DNA of 64,000 bases, from contig JAISPJ010000087.1 of assembly GCA_031274995.1 (NCBI GenBank), forward strand, positions 16,424 through 80,423, given 5' to 3'. A program made the translations under genes and the position numbers. The notes beneath the pieces are model-generated. The model was not told where the DNA came from and did not search any database. It saw only the letters and a list, made by a program, of their open reading frames with translations. Origin of the DNA: Azoarcus sp. (GTDB lineage Bacteria; Pseudomonadota; Gammaproteobacteria; Burkholderiales; Rhodocyclaceae). Below, one piece after another: positions 31,393 to 41,635 of this stretch; positions within the stretch are counted from its first letter, which is position 1, and each line of letters opens with the position of its first letter.

Positions 31393-32817
31393 ATGGCAAA
31401 CGAATTCGATATCCTCGTCATCGGTGGCGGGCCGGGCGGCTACGTTGCCGCCATCCGCGCCGCGCAACTCGGCTTCAAGGTTGCCTGCTGCGAATCCAAC
31501 CCCTATGCCGACCCAAAGGGCGAACCCAGGCTGGGCGGCACTTGTCTCAATGTCGGCTGCATTCCCTCCAAGGCGCTGCTCCACACTTCGCACCTGTATG
31601 AAGAGGCTGCCCATGCCTTCGCCGGGCAGGGCATCGAAATCAATGCTCCGAAAATCGATGTCCCGAAGATGCTCGCCCGAAAAAACGGCATCGTCGACCA
31701 ACTCACGGGCGGCATCAAAGGGCTTTTCAAGAAAAACAAAGTCACCTTCCTGCCCGGCCACGGCGCGTTCGCCGGTCAATCCGCGAACGGCTGGCAATTG
31801 AAAGTTGGCAAGGAAGAAGTCGAAGCAAAGCATGTCATCGTCGCTACCGGCTCCAGGCCGCGCCATCTGCCCGGCCTGCCTGTCGACAACAAGATCGTCT
31901 GCGACAATGTCGGTGCGCTCGATATTGACGCCGTCCCAAAAAATCTGGTTGTCATCGGCGCTGGCGTCATCGGGCTGGAAATGGGTTCCGTGTGGCGCCG
32001 CCTGGGAGCGGAAGTCACTCTCCTCGAAGCCCTTCCCGATTTCCTCTCCGTTGCCGACGCCGATATTGCCAGGGAGGCCCTGAAAATCTTCACCAAGCAG
32101 GGACTCACCATTCACACCGGCATCAAGGTTGGCGAAGTCAAGCCAGGCAAAAAGAACGTCACCGTCACCTATACCGATAAGGACGGCAAAGCCGCGAAGC
32201 TCGAAGCCGACCGCCTCATCGTCTCCGTGGGCCGCATTCCCAACACCGAAGGGTTAAACGCGGGCGCGGTGGGGCTCAAGCTCAACGAGCGCGGGCAGAT
32301 CGAAGTCGATGCTCACTGCAAGACCAGCCTTTCCGGCGTATGGGCCATCGGTGATGTCGTGCGCGGCCCCATGCTTGCCCACAAGGCGATGGAAGAGGGC
32401 GTGCAAGTGGCCGAACTCATCGCAGGACAAGCGGGGCATACCAACCTGGATGCTGTTCCCGGTGTCATCTACACCACCCCGGAAATCGCCTGGGTAGGCA
32501 AGACCGAACAACAGCTCAAGGCCGAAGGCGTTGCCTACAAGGCGGGCAAGGTTCCCTTCCTCGCCAACGGCCGCGCGCTTGGCATCGGTGCGCCGGAAGG
32601 GTTCGTCAAAATGCTGGCCGATGCCAAGACAGATCGCATTCTGGGCATCCACATCATCGGCGCGGGCGCTTCCGATCTCATCAGCGAAGCCACCGTCGCG
32701 CTGGAGTTTGCCGGCGCTTCGGAAGACCTTGCGCGGATTTGCCATGCCCATCCGACCCTCTCGGAGGTTCTCCACGAAGCGGCGCTTGCCTGCGACAAAC
32801 GGGCGCTGCACTTCTGA
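31393..32817 (+). CDS. lpdA: Dihydrolipoyl dehydrogenase (E3)
   Basis: Reoxidises dihydrolipoamide with NAD+ via FAD and a redox disulfide. It is 474 residues: FAD site [19 protein letters not shown], disulfide [16 protein letters not shown] site [20 protein letters not shown], and the C-terminal catalytic [13 protein letters not shown] with His-Glu. Nine bp separate it from odhB. It completes the complex encoded here and may also serve pyruvate dehydrogenase, though many relatives have a separate copy for that. Confidence 0.97.
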   Translation: MANEFDILVIGGGPGGYVAAIRAAQLGFKVACCESNPYADPKGEPRLGGTCLNVGCIPSKALLHTSHLYEEAAHAFAGQGIEINAPKIDVPKMLARKNGIVDQLTGGIKGLFKKNKVTFLPGHGAFAGQSANGWQLKVGKEEVEAKHVIVATGSRPRHLPGLPVDNKIVCDNVGALDIDAVPKNLVVIGAGVIGLEMGSVWRRLGAEVTLLEALPDFLSVADADIAREALKIFTKQGLTIHTGIKVGEVKPGKKNVTVTYTDKDGKAAKLEADRLIVSVGRIPNTEGLNAGAVGLKLNERGQIEVDAHCKTSLSGVWAIGDVVRGPMLAHKAMEEGVQVAELIAGQAGHTNLDAVPGVIYTTPEIAWVGKTEQQLKAEGVAYKAGKVPFLANGRALGIGAPEGFVKMLADAKTDRILGIHIIGAGASDLISEATVALEFAGASEDLARICHAHPTLSEVLHEAALACDKRALHF

Positions 32818-32890
32818 GGTTCTTCCCAGACAAGGGCCAATAGCCCCGTGATTGGTGTATTCCAAGGGTGAATTCAGCCCTTTACGCCGC

Positions 32891-32931
32891 AAAAAGCACT
32901 TGGGCCAGCTCAATGGCTGGCCCAAGTGCTT
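32891..32931 (-). terminator. Terminator behind tRNA-Pro
   Basis: Perfect 16-bp stem AAGCACTTGGGCCAGC / GCTGGCCCAAGTGCTT with a 6-nt loop. On the minus strand it is followed by TTT, fitting termination of tRNA-Pro. It may also block lpdA read-through on the other strand. Confidence 0.85.
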
Positions 32932-32944
32932 GATTCGATTCAAC

Positions 32945-33022
<78 letters not shown>

Positions 33023-33090
33023 CTCGGAGAGGCGTGATTGTACAAAAATCGCCGACAACTTTCCAGCAGAAACTGGAGCGAAATGTTCGC

Positions 33091-33480
33091 TCAACCCCGC
33101 AACACGCCCAACGTGGCTTCAATCTCGGCGCGGAGACCGACGAGCAGGGTGTGGGCCTGTTCGGCGGCAATGGCGTTTTCCTGATCCTGGATTGCGGCTT
33201 CGCCGAGACGGTTGCGCGCACCCGAGATCGTGAATCCTTGGTCGTAGAGCAAGTGGCGAATCTTGCGCACCAGGAGCACTTCATGGTGCTGGTAGTAACG
33301 CCGGTTGCCGCTGCGCTTGATGGGCTTGAGTTGGGAAAACTCCTGTTCCCAATAGCGCAGCACGTGCGCCTTGACCCCACAGAGTTCGCTGACTTCGCCG
33401 ATGCTGAAATAACGCTTGGCGGGAATCGGCGGCAGGGGCGCGGCGGCAGAGGTTGGTTTAGACATTTGTGGCGCCGTCAT
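33091..33480 (-). CDS. MerR-family transcriptional regulator behind ihfA
   Basis: A 129-residue regulator with one winged helix: [20 protein letters not shown] then [20 protein letters not shown], with the [20 protein letters not shown] helix after it. There is no metal- or drug-binding Cys motif and only a short coiled C-terminus, so the signal is unknown. The pair ihfA-merR is a constant of betaproteobacteria. Its start overlaps the end of ihfA; an alternative ATG at 33465 gives an 8-nt overlap. Confidence 0.9.
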   Translation of the reverse strand: MTAPQMSKPTSAAAPLPPIPAKRYFSIGEVSELCGVKAHVLRYWEQEFSQLKPIKRSGNRRYYQHHEVLLVRKIRHLLYDQGFTISGARNRLGEAAIQDQENAIAAEQAHTLLVGLRAEIEATLGVLRG

Positions 33481-33766
33481 TGCCTGGCGTTTCTACGGTG
33501 GCTTTGAGTTTCTGACTGGGATGGAAAGTCACCACGCGCCTGGCGGAAATGGGGATTTCTTCGCCGGTCTTGGGATTGCGCCCTGGGCGTTGCGGTTTGT
33601 CGCGCAACAGAAAATTGCCGAATCCGGAGAGTTTGACGCCTTCCCCACGCTCCAGGGCAGTACGGATTTCTTCGAAAAAACCCTCTACCATGTCCTTGGC
33701 TTCGCGTTTATTCAGTCCGACCTGTTCAAAAAGCAGGTCGGCAAGCTCGGCTTTTGTCAAGGTCAT
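33458..33766 (-). CDS. ihfA: Integration host factor subunit alpha
   Basis: DNA-bending nucleoid protein; with IhfB it supports sigma-54 promoters, recombination and replication. At 102 residues it matches the family: [40 protein letters not shown] and the DNA-intercalating [14 protein letters not shown]. The end ...[13 protein letters not shown] is slightly longer than E. coli IHF-alpha. Element A copy 3 lies between it and pheT. IHF may matter for the sigma-54 promoters described here. Confidence 0.96.
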   Translation of the reverse strand: MTLTKAELADLLFEQVGLNKREAKDMVEGFFEEIRTALERGEGVKLSGFGNFLLRDKPQRPGRNPKTGEEIPISARRVVTFHPSQKLKATVETPGNDGATNV

Positions 33767-33778
33767 GGAATCTCTCCC

Positions 33779-33903
33779 TTTTGGTTACCCCGGCCTGAAG
33801 GCCGTGGACTCCTTGATACGGTACAGGGGAGCCTTCGGCTCCATATACGATTATCTCACTCACCACGCCATAAACGGCAGGGATTGCGCTTGATGCGTGT
33901 TCA
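33779..33903 (-). repeat. Dispersed hairpin element A, copy 3
   Basis: About 125 bp read on the minus strand from TTGAACACGC to GGGGTAACCAAAA. It keeps GGAGCC-GAA-GGCTCC and CGGCC-TTCA-GGCCG; the first hairpin is degenerate. It fills the whole pheT-ihfA gap, beginning within the pheT TGA stop and ending just before the ihfA Shine-Dalgarno region, in transcript orientation. Confidence 0.85.
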
Positions 33904-36297
33904 AACGCGCAACCGTCCACCTACGGTGCGCTCGACATGGCGAAGCAGCCCGGAGATTGCCTGATCTACTTCGGCATCTTCGAGAGTATGTTGAGTATCT
34001 TGCATGGAAATCCTGAAAGCAAGGCTCTTGCAGCCAGATTCGATGCCTTTGCCTTGATAGACGTCAAAAAGCAGGATTTCTCGCACGGTGGCAGGCGCCG
34101 CCTCGCGCAGTGCGTTCAATACCCGTTCAGCGGGAACGTTTGCCGGAACCAGCAGCGCGAGATCACGCAACACAGTCGGCATGCGCGAGATTTCACGGTT
34201 CGAAGGGCACAGAGCGGAAAGTGTTGCGTCGAGATCGACTTCAAACACCACCGGGGCCGCGCCCAGTTCAAAGCGTTGAGTCCAGGCCGGGTGGAGTTCG
34301 CCGATCACACCGATATTGTGGCCGTCCAGGAACACCGAGGCTGCGCGTCCGGGATGCAGGGCCGGAACCGAAACCGGGGCGAACGTCAGCCCGCGCGGCG
34401 CGAACAGGGCTTCGAGATCACCCTTGAGATCGAAGAAATCGGTCGCTCTCGCCGATTCTCCCCATTGTTCTGGAAAGGCTGTGCCAGCCGCCAGCGCCGC
34501 CAGCCGCCGTGGTTGATGAAAGCCGGGGACTTCCTCCCCAGTTTCGCCCGCGCCTTGTTCTCGTCGCGTAAAGCAACGACCCAGTTCAAAAACCCGCACG
34601 CGGTTCTGCTGGCGTTTGCGGTTTGTCGCCAGATCGGACACCAGGCCCGGGATCAGGCTGGAACGCATCGCGTCCATCTGGCTGGCAATCGGGTTGGCAA
34701 GCCGGATCGGGGCATTGTTGGCACAGAAATCCCGCTCCCAGACGGAATCGACGAAAGAGAAGTTCACGACTTCCTGAAATCCGCGCCCGGCCAGAAAATG
34801 GCACACGTCCCACTGCGTGCGCGCCGATTCGGTGCTGGCGAGCATGGCAAGATTGCCTCGCGGCGCAAGGGACGGGATATTGTCGTAACCGTGCAGCCGC
34901 GCGATTTCTTCGATAAGGTCTTCTTCGGTTTCGATGTCAAAACGAAAGGCAGGCGGCGTCACCCGCAGTTCGACCGCCAAGTCGCGCACTGTCAGGTACA
35001 CGCGCTCCAGCAGTTTGCGCATGTCCTCATGCTCCAGGTCGATGCCGAGCACCTGACGTACCCGTGCCGGGCGCAGGGCGACTTCCTCGCGCAGCGGCAG
35101 ATGCTCATCCGCGCATGTTTCTTCCACCGGGCCAGGCACGCCGCCGCAAATGTCGAGGATGAGTTGCGTGGCACGCTCGATGGCTGGACGTTGTAGCTGG
35201 AAATCCACCCCGCGCTCGAAGCGGTGCGAGGCGTCGGAAGTAAGGCCATAGGCACGCCCGCGCCCGGCGATGGCCTCGGGAGTGAAGAAGGCAGACTCCA
35301 GGAAAACTTCGGTCGTATCGAGGGTCACGCCGGTCTCTTCGCCGCCCATAATGCCGGCCAGCGCCAGTGCGCGGGCTTCGTCGGCAATTAACAAGGTATC
35401 GGGCGTGGGCGTCACGTTCTGTTCGTTCAGGAGCCGCAATTCTTCGCCCGGATGCGGCAGGCGGACGTGAATCGCACCGGAAAGGCATGCGTTGTCAAAG
35501 ACGTGCAGGGGCTGGCCGAGCTCGAGCATCACGTAATTGGTAATATCGACCAAGGCGTGAATCGGGCGCAGACCGGAACGTTTCAGGCGATCTTTCATCC
35601 AGGCGGGGGAGGGTGCCTTGGCGTTAACCCCGCTGATGACGCGCCCGCAATAGCGCGGACACTTCTTGGGCGCGTCGAGCACGATACCGCGGCGGGCATC
35701 GTTCGCCGGAGGAACCAGCGACAGCGGCGCGGGAATGAACGATGCGCCGGTGAGCGCCGCCACCTCTCGCGCCACGCCGGCCAGGCTCAGGCAATCGGCC
35801 CGGTTGGGGGTGAGTTTGATGACGAAGCAGGTGTCATTGAGCGCAAGCCAGTCGCGGATGTCCATGCCGACCGGAGCATCTTCTTCCAGCGCGAGCAGTC
35901 CGTCGTGATCCTCGGACAATCCCAGTTCGTGCGCCGAGCACAACATGCCGAAGGATTCGACCCCGCGCAGTCTGGCGGCCTTGATGGCAAAGCCGCCGGG
36001 TAGTTCAGCGCCAATTTTTGCGCATGGAACTTTCATGCCTGCGGCGGCATTGGGTGCGCCGCATACGATCTGCAAGGGTTCTCCCGTGCCGGCGTCGACC
36101 TTGCACAGCTTGAGCTTGTCGGCATTCGGATGTTTTCCGGCCTCGATGATGCGGGCCACCACCACGCCGCTGAAAGGCGGCGCGACAGGATGGGCTTCTT
36201 CGACCTCAAGTCCGGCCATGGTCATCAGATGTCCGAACGCCCCGGAATCGAGCGGTGGATTGACGAAAGTGCGCAACCAGTTTTCTGAAAATTGCAT
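33901..36297 (-). CDS. pheT: Phenylalanyl-tRNA synthetase beta subunit
   Basis: With PheS it forms the (alpha-beta)2 enzyme that charges tRNA-Phe. It is 798 residues: MQFSENWLRTFVNPPLDSGA, an OB-fold tRNA-binding domain (VVVARIIEAGKHPNADKLKL), B3/4 editing domain, B5 domain, and a C-terminal anticodon-binding ferredoxin-like fold ending PTVLRDLALLVPANVP...RHVERTVGGRLRV. The stop codon is shared with the start of repeat element A. It starts 15 bp behind pheS. Confidence 0.97.
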   Translation of the reverse strand: MQFSENWLRTFVNPPLDSGAFGHLMTMAGLEVEEAHPVAPPFSGVVVARIIEAGKHPNADKLKLCKVDAGTGEPLQIVCGAPNAAAGMKVPCAKIGAELPGGFAIKAARLRGVESFGMLCSAHELGLSEDHDGLLALEEDAPVGMDIRDWLALNDTCFVIKLTPNRADCLSLAGVAREVAALTGASFIPAPLSLVPPANDARRGIVLDAPKKCPRYCGRVISGVNAKAPSPAWMKDRLKRSGLRPIHALVDITNYVMLELGQPLHVFDNACLSGAIHVRLPHPGEELRLLNEQNVTPTPDTLLIADEARALALAGIMGGEETGVTLDTTEVFLESAFFTPEAIAGRGRAYGLTSDASHRFERGVDFQLQRPAIERATQLILDICGGVPGPVEETCADEHLPLREEVALRPARVRQVLGIDLEHEDMRKLLERVYLTVRDLAVELRVTPPAFRFDIETEEDLIEEIARLHGYDNIPSLAPRGNLAMLASTESARTQWDVCHFLAGRGFQEVVNFSFVDSVWERDFCANNAPIRLANPIASQMDAMRSSLIPGLVSDLATNRKRQQNRVRVFELGRCFTRREQGAGETGEEVPGFHQPRRLAALAAGTAFPEQWGESARATDFFDLKGDLEALFAPRGLTFAPVSVPALHPGRAASVFLDGHNIGVIGELHPAWTQRFELGAAPVVFEVDLDATLSALCPSNREISRMPTVLRDLALLVPANVPAERVLNALREAAPATVREILLFDVYQGKGIESGCKSLAFRISMQDTQHTLEDAEVDQAISGLLRHVERTVGGRLRV

Positions 36298-36312
36298 GCT
36301 CGCTTGGCCTTG

Positions 36313-37344
36313 TTACCTGAATTGGCTCAAAAAACGCAGATCGCCTTCAAAGAACAGTCGCAGGTCGTTTACACCGTAACGCAGCATGGTCAGCCGATCC
36401 GGGCCGAAACCAAACGCGAATCCCGTGTAACGCTCAGGATCGATGCCTCCGAAACGCAACACATTGGGATGCACCATGCCGCATCCGGCAACTTCCAGCC
36501 AGCGCCCGTCAAGCGAGCCGCCCTTGAACGCGACATCAACTTCCGCCGAAGGCTCTGTAAACGGGAAGAAGGACGGACGGAAGCGAACCTGCAAGTTGTC
36601 CGTTTCGAAGAATTTGCAGAGGAAATCGGCCACCACGCCCTTCAAGTCGGCAAAACTCACCCGTTCACCGATCCATAAGCCTTCGACCTGATGGAACATC
36701 GGTGAATGGGTGGCGTCGGAGTCGACCCGGTACACCCGCCCCGGCGCAATGATCCGCAAGTCGGGCATGGGGTCGCAATCGCGGTTTTTTTCGGCGTGCG
36801 CGAGCATGGCGCGGATTTGCACCGGGCTGGTATGGGTGCGCAACAGCACATCCCCCCGCCCTTCGAGGAAAAAGGTATCGTGCATCGAACGCGCCGGATG
36901 ATCCGCCGGGATGTTGAGCGCGGTGAAGTTGTGCCAGTCCGTCTCGATTTCCGGGCCGTCGACGGCCACGAACCCGATAGACCGGAACAGGCGCTCGATG
37001 CGTTCGAGCGAGCGGCTGACCGGATGCAGGCCACCGGGCGTTGCGCCACGCCCGGGCAGTGTCACGTCGAGTGCCTCGGCTTGAAGTTGCGCGGAAAGTT
37101 CCGCTTCGCGCAGGGCTTCGCGCCGCTCGGCAAGCGCCGTTTCAATGGCGGCCTTGGCGCGGTTGACCTCGGCCCCCCGCTCACGCTTGTGCTCGGGAGC
37201 CAAGCCGCCGAGCGCCTTCAATTGCTCTGTGACGAGACTGTTCTTGCCGAGAAAGCGCGCTTTTGCCTGCTCCAGCTCCGCTGCGGTTGTGGCCTCGGCA
37301 AAGGCCGTGCGCGCATCGATGACCAGTTGATCGAGATTGTCCAT
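36313..37344 (-). CDS. pheS: Phenylalanyl-tRNA synthetase alpha subunit
   Basis: Catalytic class II subunit, 343 residues. After an N-terminal coiled coil, class II motifs follow: [19 protein letters not shown], the motif-2 region [17 protein letters not shown] and [20 protein letters not shown], and motif-3 [19 protein letters not shown]. The ATG at 37344 lies behind an attenuator-like hairpin, as is common for pheST. Confidence 0.97.
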   Translation of the reverse strand: MDNLDQLVIDARTAFAEATTAAELEQAKARFLGKNSLVTEQLKALGGLAPEHKRERGAEVNRAKAAIETALAERREALREAELSAQLQAEALDVTLPGRGATPGGLHPVSRSLERIERLFRSIGFVAVDGPEIETDWHNFTALNIPADHPARSMHDTFFLEGRGDVLLRTHTSPVQIRAMLAHAEKNRDCDPMPDLRIIAPGRVYRVDSDATHSPMFHQVEGLWIGERVSFADLKGVVADFLCKFFETDNLQVRFRPSFFPFTEPSAEVDVAFKGGSLDGRWLEVAGCGMVHPNVLRFGGIDPERYTGFAFGFGPDRLTMLRYGVNDLRLFFEGDLRFLSQFR

Positions 37345-37367
37345 GTTTTGCCCTTGCGGGGAAATCC

Positions 37368-37396
37368 AGTAAAAAAGGAGGCATGGCCTCCTTCTT
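37368..37396 (-). terminator. Attenuator/terminator between rplT and pheS
   Basis: On the minus strand GAAGGAGGC-CAT-GCCTCCTT followed by a TTTT run, 24 bp ahead of pheS. In the rplT-pheS gap of other proteobacteria such a hairpin serves phenylalanine-dependent attenuation. I saw no convincing ATG-started Phe-rich leader peptide ahead of it. Confidence 0.75.
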
Positions 37397-37458
37397 TACG
37401 CTGCTGCAACCTGCGGACTATAAAAAAAGCCTGCGTAAATCGTATCCGTATCGCGGCG

Positions 37459-37818
37459 TTACGCGGCGATACGGGCTTTGGCCTGTTCGGCGAGCGCGGC
37501 AAACGCGGGCTTGTCGAATACGGCCAGATCGGCAAGCACCTTGCGATCTACCTCGATGGCAGCTTTCTTGAGGCCATTCATGAAGGTGCTGTAGGTCAGG
37601 CCCAATTCGCGCGCGGCGGCATTGATTCGGACGATCCACAGGGCACGGAACTGCCGTTTGCGCTGGCGGCGGTCGCGGTAAGCGTACTGGCCTGCCTTCA
37701 TCACCGCTTCTTTGGCGATGCGGTAGACATTCTTGCGGCGGCCCCGGTACCCCTTGGCCTGATCGAGAACTTTCTTGTGACGCGCGCGGGCGGTTACACC
37801 ACGTTTAACTCTGGGCAT
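37459..37818 (-). CDS. rplT: 50S ribosomal protein L20
   Basis: Binds 23S rRNA early in large-subunit assembly and in E. coli represses its own operon. It is 119 residues, strongly basic, with [20 protein letters not shown] and [20 protein letters not shown] at the N-terminus and [20 protein letters not shown] later, all diagnostic. Confidence 0.98.
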   Translation of the reverse strand: MPRVKRGVTARARHKKVLDQAKGYRGRRKNVYRIAKEAVMKAGQYAYRDRRQRKRQFRALWIVRINAAARELGLTYSTFMNGLKKAAIEVDRKVLADLAVFDKPAFAALAEQAKARIAA

Positions 37819-37830
37819 GGCGGTCTCCTG

Positions 37831-38028
37831 TCAGGCAAAGGGCAACATGGCGCGGATCAGCTTCTGGTCGCTGTCATGGACAACGACCGTGCCACGCAGA
37901 TGGCGCTTGTTCTTGGTGGTTTTCTTGGTAAGGATGTGGCGCTTGAACGCATGGGAACGTTTGATGCTCCCGCCGGCGCGCACCCTGAAGCGCTTTTTGG
38001 CGCCACTTTTGGTCTTCATCTTGGGCAT
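37831..38028 (-). CDS. rpmI: 50S ribosomal protein L35
   Basis: A 65-residue basic ribosomal protein, [20 protein letters not shown] to the C-terminal LIRAMLPFA. It is 12 bp from rplT and 104 bp behind infC; that gap contains pairing segments (GTCAGGTA/TACCTGAC) that could take part in translational control. Confidence 0.97.
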   Translation of the reverse strand: MPKMKTKSGAKKRFRVRAGGSIKRSHAFKRHILTKKTTKNKRHLRGTVVVHDSDQKLIRAMLPFA

Positions 38029-38132
38029 ATTGCTACTCCTTGCTTATAGAATGCCGTCAGGTAGCCCACTGGGGCGTTTTCATACCTGACGTCACTTGTA
38101 TTGCTCCTTGCGGAGCCGACTTCCGTCGCCGT

Positions 38133-38657
38133 TCAGCGGCTCTTGCGGGCCGGAGCGACGACCATCACCATCAGACGCCCTTCCATCTTGGGCATCTGCT
38201 CGACCTGGGCGACATCTTCCAGGTCGGCCTTGATTCGTTCAAGCTGCCTCAGGCCAAACTCCTGGTGCGCCATTTCGCGTCCCCGGAAACGCAACGTCAC
38301 CTTGCACTTGTCGCCGTCTTCCAGAAAACGGCGCAGGTTACGCAGTTTGATCTGGTAATCGTTTTCATCGGTGCCGGGCCGCAGCTTGATTTCCTTGACC
38401 TGCACCTGTTTTTGTTTCAAACGGGCTTCATGGGCTTTTTTCTGTTCCTGGTAGCGGAACTTGCCGAAATCCATCACCTTGCATACGGGTGGCTGCGCCA
38501 TTGGCGCGATTTCGACCAAATCCAGACCGGCCTCGTCGGCTGCTTCAAGCGCCGCACGTAAGGACATGATCCCGAGCGGTTCCCCCTCTTCACTGACAAG
38601 GCGAACTTCAGGCGCGCTGATCTCGTCATTTACGCGCTGCTTTTTCTCCTGAACGAT
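38133..38657 (-). CDS. infC: Translation initiation factor IF-3, ATC start
   Basis: Keeps 30S subunits free and checks start-codon choice. An ATG-only reading would begin at 38567 and lose the conserved N-terminus ([20 protein letters not shown]). Extending in frame to an ATC at 38657 ([11 protein letters not shown]...) gives 174 residues, the family length, with GGAG nine bp upstream. Rare AUU/AUC starts are the known basis of infC autoregulation. N- and C-domains show [19 protein letters not shown] and [14 protein letters not shown]. Confidence 0.95.
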   Translation of the reverse strand: MVQEKKQRVNDEISAPEVRLVSEEGEPLGIMSLRAALEAADEAGLDLVEIAPMAQPPVCKVMDFGKFRYQEQKKAHEARLKQKQVQVKEIKLRPGTDENDYQIKLRNLRRFLEDGDKCKVTLRFRGREMAHQEFGLRQLERIKADLEDVAQVEQMPKMEGRLMVMVVAPARKSR

Positions 38658-38683
38658 GGTTCAATTCTCCATAAAAGCCAACA

Positions 38684-40600
38684 TCAGACCGGCGCCGCCT
38701 TTGCTTCAATTTCGCGAAGCCAGCGCCCAATCAACGAATCGAGGGACATTTGGCCAAGATCCTGGCCGCCTCGGACGCGCACCGCTACCGTTGCCGTGGC
38801 CTTTTCCTTCTCGCCTGTCACGATCTGGTACGGCAGCTTGTGCATACTGTGCTCGCGGATTTTATAGTTGATTTTTTCGTTACGCAAATCGGCTTCAACA
38901 CGAAAACCCGCATCGTGCAACCTTTGCGTGACATCGAGAGCGTAATCGGCCTGTCCTTCCGAGATATTCATGACCATTGCCTGCACCGGCGCAAGCCATA
39001 GCGGCAGTGCACCCGCGTGATGTTCGATCAGGATGCCGATGAAACGTTCCAGCGACCCCAGAATCGCGCGGTGGAGCATGATGGGCGTTCTGCGTGCGTT
39101 GTCTTCGGCCACAAACTCCGCGCCAAGCCGCTCCGGCAGGTTGAAATCCAGTTGCAGGGTGCCGCATTGCCACACCCGCCCCAAGCTGTCCTTGAGCGAA
39201 AACTCGATCTTCGGGCCATAAAACGCGCCTTCCCCGGGCTGCAACTCGTAGGCCAGCCCCTGCGCTTCGAGCGAAGCGGCCAGCGCCGCCTCGGCGGCAT
39301 CCCATTGCGCGTCAGACCCCACCCTTCTTGCGGGGCGCGCCGAGAGCTTGACCAGCACGTCATCGAAGCCGAAATCGCGGTAGACCTTCTGCAACAGGTG
39401 GATGAACGCTGCCGCTTCCGATTGCACCTGTTCTTCGGTGCAAAAAATGTGCGCGTCGTCCTGGACGAAATGGCGCACCCGCATAATGCCGTGCAATGCG
39501 CCCGATGGCTCGTTGCGGTGACAGGAACCAAACTCGGCCATCCGCAAGGGCAGATCACGGTAACTCTTGAGTCCCTGGTTGAAGATCTGGATATGGCAGG
39601 GACAATTCATCGGTTTGACCGCGAAGTCCCGCTTCTCGGACTGTGTTGTGAACATCAGTTCCGAATACATATCCCAGTGTCCTGAACGCTCCCACAGCGC
39701 ACGGTCGACGATCAGCGGCGTTTTGACTTCCTGATAGCCATGACGCTGGAGCGTCCGCCGCAGGTACTGTTCGACCTGCTGCCACAGCGTCCAGCCCCTG
39801 GCATGCCAGAACACCATCCCCGGCGCTTCGTCCTGAAGGTGGAAGAAATCGAGCTGGCGGCCAAGCTTGCGGTGGTCGCGTTTCTCGGCTTCTTCGATCA
39901 TATGCAGCCAGGCGTCGAGGTCTTCTTTTTTCGCCCATGCCGTGCCGTAGACGCGCTGGAGCATCTCGTTGGCCGAGTCGCCGCGCCAATAGGCACCGGC
40001 GAGCCTGGTGAGCTTGAACACCTTGAGCCTGCCGGTAGAAGGCACATGCGGCCCCCGGCAAAGATCGACGAAATCGCCCTGCCGGTAAAGCGACACATCT
40101 TCGCCTTCCGGGATCGAGGTGATGATTTCGGCCTTGTAATGTTCGCCGATGCCCTTGAAGAACTCAATTGCCTTCTCACGCGGCCACACTTCCCGCGAGA
40201 CGGGCAGATCGCGGCGGGCAATCTCGCCCATGCGCGCCTCGATGGCCGACAGGTCTTCCGGCGTAAACGGGCGTTTATAGGAAAAATCGTAATAGAAGCC
40301 GTTTTCGATCACCGGCCCGATTGTGACCTGCGCATCCGGGAACAGCTCCTTCACCGCCTGTGCCAGCAGGTGCGCGCAGGAATGGCGGAGGAGTTCAACT
40401 CCTTCCGGGTCCTTGTCGGTGATGATCGCCAACAGAACGTCCGATTCAATGCAATGGGACACATCCACCAGCCGTCCGTCCACCTTCCCGGCCAGCGCCG
40501 CCCTGGCGAGTCCCGCGCCAATCGAGGACGCCGCTTCGCCCACCGTGACCGGTTGGTCAAAGCGTCGGATGGAACCGTCGGGGAGGGTAATGTTCGGCAT
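38684..40600 (-). CDS. thrS: Threonyl-tRNA synthetase
   Basis: Charges tRNA-Thr and edits Ser-tRNA-Thr. The ATG at 40600 ([20 protein letters not shown]) gives 638 residues. In order: TGS domain, editing domain with [11 protein letters not shown] (HxxxH zinc-like site), class II core with [13 protein letters not shown] and [10 protein letters not shown], then motif 3 [20 protein letters not shown] and the anticodon-binding domain with [15 protein letters not shown]. It opens the thrS-infC-rpmI-rplT operon. Confidence 0.97.
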   Translation of the reverse strand: MPNITLPDGSIRRFDQPVTVGEAASSIGAGLARAALAGKVDGRLVDVSHCIESDVLLAIITDKDPEGVELLRHSCAHLLAQAVKELFPDAQVTIGPVIENGFYYDFSYKRPFTPEDLSAIEARMGEIARRDLPVSREVWPREKAIEFFKGIGEHYKAEIITSIPEGEDVSLYRQGDFVDLCRGPHVPSTGRLKVFKLTRLAGAYWRGDSANEMLQRVYGTAWAKKEDLDAWLHMIEEAEKRDHRKLGRQLDFFHLQDEAPGMVFWHARGWTLWQQVEQYLRRTLQRHGYQEVKTPLIVDRALWERSGHWDMYSELMFTTQSEKRDFAVKPMNCPCHIQIFNQGLKSYRDLPLRMAEFGSCHRNEPSGALHGIMRVRHFVQDDAHIFCTEEQVQSEAAAFIHLLQKVYRDFGFDDVLVKLSARPARRVGSDAQWDAAEAALAASLEAQGLAYELQPGEGAFYGPKIEFSLKDSLGRVWQCGTLQLDFNLPERLGAEFVAEDNARRTPIMLHRAILGSLERFIGILIEHHAGALPLWLAPVQAMVMNISEGQADYALDVTQRLHDAGFRVEADLRNEKINYKIREHSMHKLPYQIVTGEKEKATATVAVRVRGGQDLGQMSLDSLIGRWLREIEAKAAPV

Positions 40601-40643
40601 GAAAATAGCCTTTTGGAAAAATCGCCGGTACCTGCCGCGCCAT

Positions 40644-40676
40644 AAACAAAAAAAGTGCGGCAATGAGCGCACTTTT
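40644..40676 (-). terminator. Terminator between tRNA-Val and thrS
   Basis: On the minus strand AAAAGTGCG, loop CTCATTGC, CGCACTTTT, then TTTG. It lies about 60 bp after tRNA-Val and 44 bp before the thrS start, so it ends the tRNA transcript or attenuates thrS. Confidence 0.8.
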
Positions 40677-40734
40677 CTCCGGGGTCCCCCGCTGCTTGCC
40701 CGGAACACGGAAATCGACTGGGCCTGTCAGGTAT

Positions 40735-40811
40735 TGGTAGGCGCGATTGGACTCGAACCAACGACCCCCACCATGTCAAGGTGGTGCTCTAACCAACTGA
40801 GCTACGCGCCT
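40735..40811 (-). tRNA. tRNA-Val (anticodon GAC)
   Basis: Cloverleaf on the minus strand: AGGCGCG/CGCGCCT acceptor, D arm GCTCAGTTGGTTAGAGC, anticodon stem CCACC/GGTGG around TTGACAT, T-loop GTTCGAGTC, encoded ACCA end. Confidence 0.96.
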
Positions 40812-40849
40812 GCTAAAGAGGCGGAATTATAGATGAGAAAACGGCGCTG

Positions 40850-41635
40850 TCAAGAAACAACGGGGGGATGCAGGCGCTCCCAAATCGCCTCCAGCGCCTG
40901 CGCCGCCCCCATTTTCAGACGATGGGAGACGATCATGCTTACCCCGGTTTCGCCGGGATTGATTTCCACCGAAGCCACGCCGCTCTGGCGTGCCCACCAG
41001 ACAGGATGGGCGATATAGGGGAAGACGCTTGTCGTGCCGATGGAAATCACGAGATCCGGCCCTTCTTCCATGACTTGGGCCAATCGCTCCAGCGCCAACC
41101 GGGGCAACATTTCGCCGAACAGCACCACGTCAGGGCGCACCTGCTGCCCACATTCAGGACATACCGGCGGCAATGCAAGTTCCGCATAGTCTTCCACCCC
41201 GCGTTCGTGGTTGCACGCGGTGCACAACAGACGATGCACGGTTCCGTGTATTTCGATCAGGTTTTTTGAGCCGGCCTTGCGGTGCAGGCTGTCGATGTTC
41301 TGGGTGAGCACCCAGAGGCCGGGTTTTTCCTTTTCAAACGCGGCAATCAGCCGATGTGCGGCATTCGGCCCGGCTCTCCGGCAATTGCTTTCGATCTGGC
41401 CGATATAGCGCCAGGTGATTTCGGGGCGACGCGCCAGCATATGGCCGGAAAGCGCCTCCTCGATAGGGAACCCCTCCTCGGTCAGGCGATCATTGTAAAG
41501 CCCGCCGATGCCACGGTAAGTCGGCAGGCCGGAATCTGCTGAAATACCCGCGCCGGTGATGAACAGCGGGCGTTGCGCACGCCCGAGCAGAGACGCGGTT
41601 TCATCCAGCATGGCCTCAAAAGGCTCACTCATCAT
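40850..41635 (-). CDS. Sir2-family NAD-dependent protein deacylase
   Basis: Removes acyl groups from protein lysines using NAD+. Start MMSEPFEAMLDETASL at 41635 overlaps the previous gene by 11 nt and gives 261 residues. The NAD-binding GAGISADSGLPTYRG, LTQNIDSLHRKAG and catalytic-His IEIHGTVHRLLC are intact. A zinc ribbon has Cys pairs CTAC and CPEC, and RPDVVLFGEMLP follows. The YxxR desuccinylase pair is not evident, so simple deacetylation is the safer reading. Confidence 0.93.
   Translation of the reverse strand: MMSEPFEAMLDETASLLGRAQRPLFITGAGISADSGLPTYRGIGGLYNDRLTEEGFPIEEALSGHMLARRPEITWRYIGQIESNCRRAGPNAAHRLIAAFEKEKPGLWVLTQNIDSLHRKAGSKNLIEIHGTVHRLLCTACNHERGVEDYAELALPPVCPECGQQVRPDVVLFGEMLPRLALERLAQVMEEGPDLVISIGTTSVFPYIAHPVWWARQSGVASVEINPGETGVSMIVSHRLKMGAAQALEAIWERLHPPVVS

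Noticed and set aside
33726..33920. Small protein encoded by element A copies
   Set aside because: Copies are conserved as hairpins; the similar peptides in copies 1 and 3 follow from DNA similarity, and copy 2 lacks the same open frame.
36706..38049. 447-residue plus-strand frame across pheS, rplT and rpmI
   Set aside because: Opposite to certain genes, no recognisable domain.
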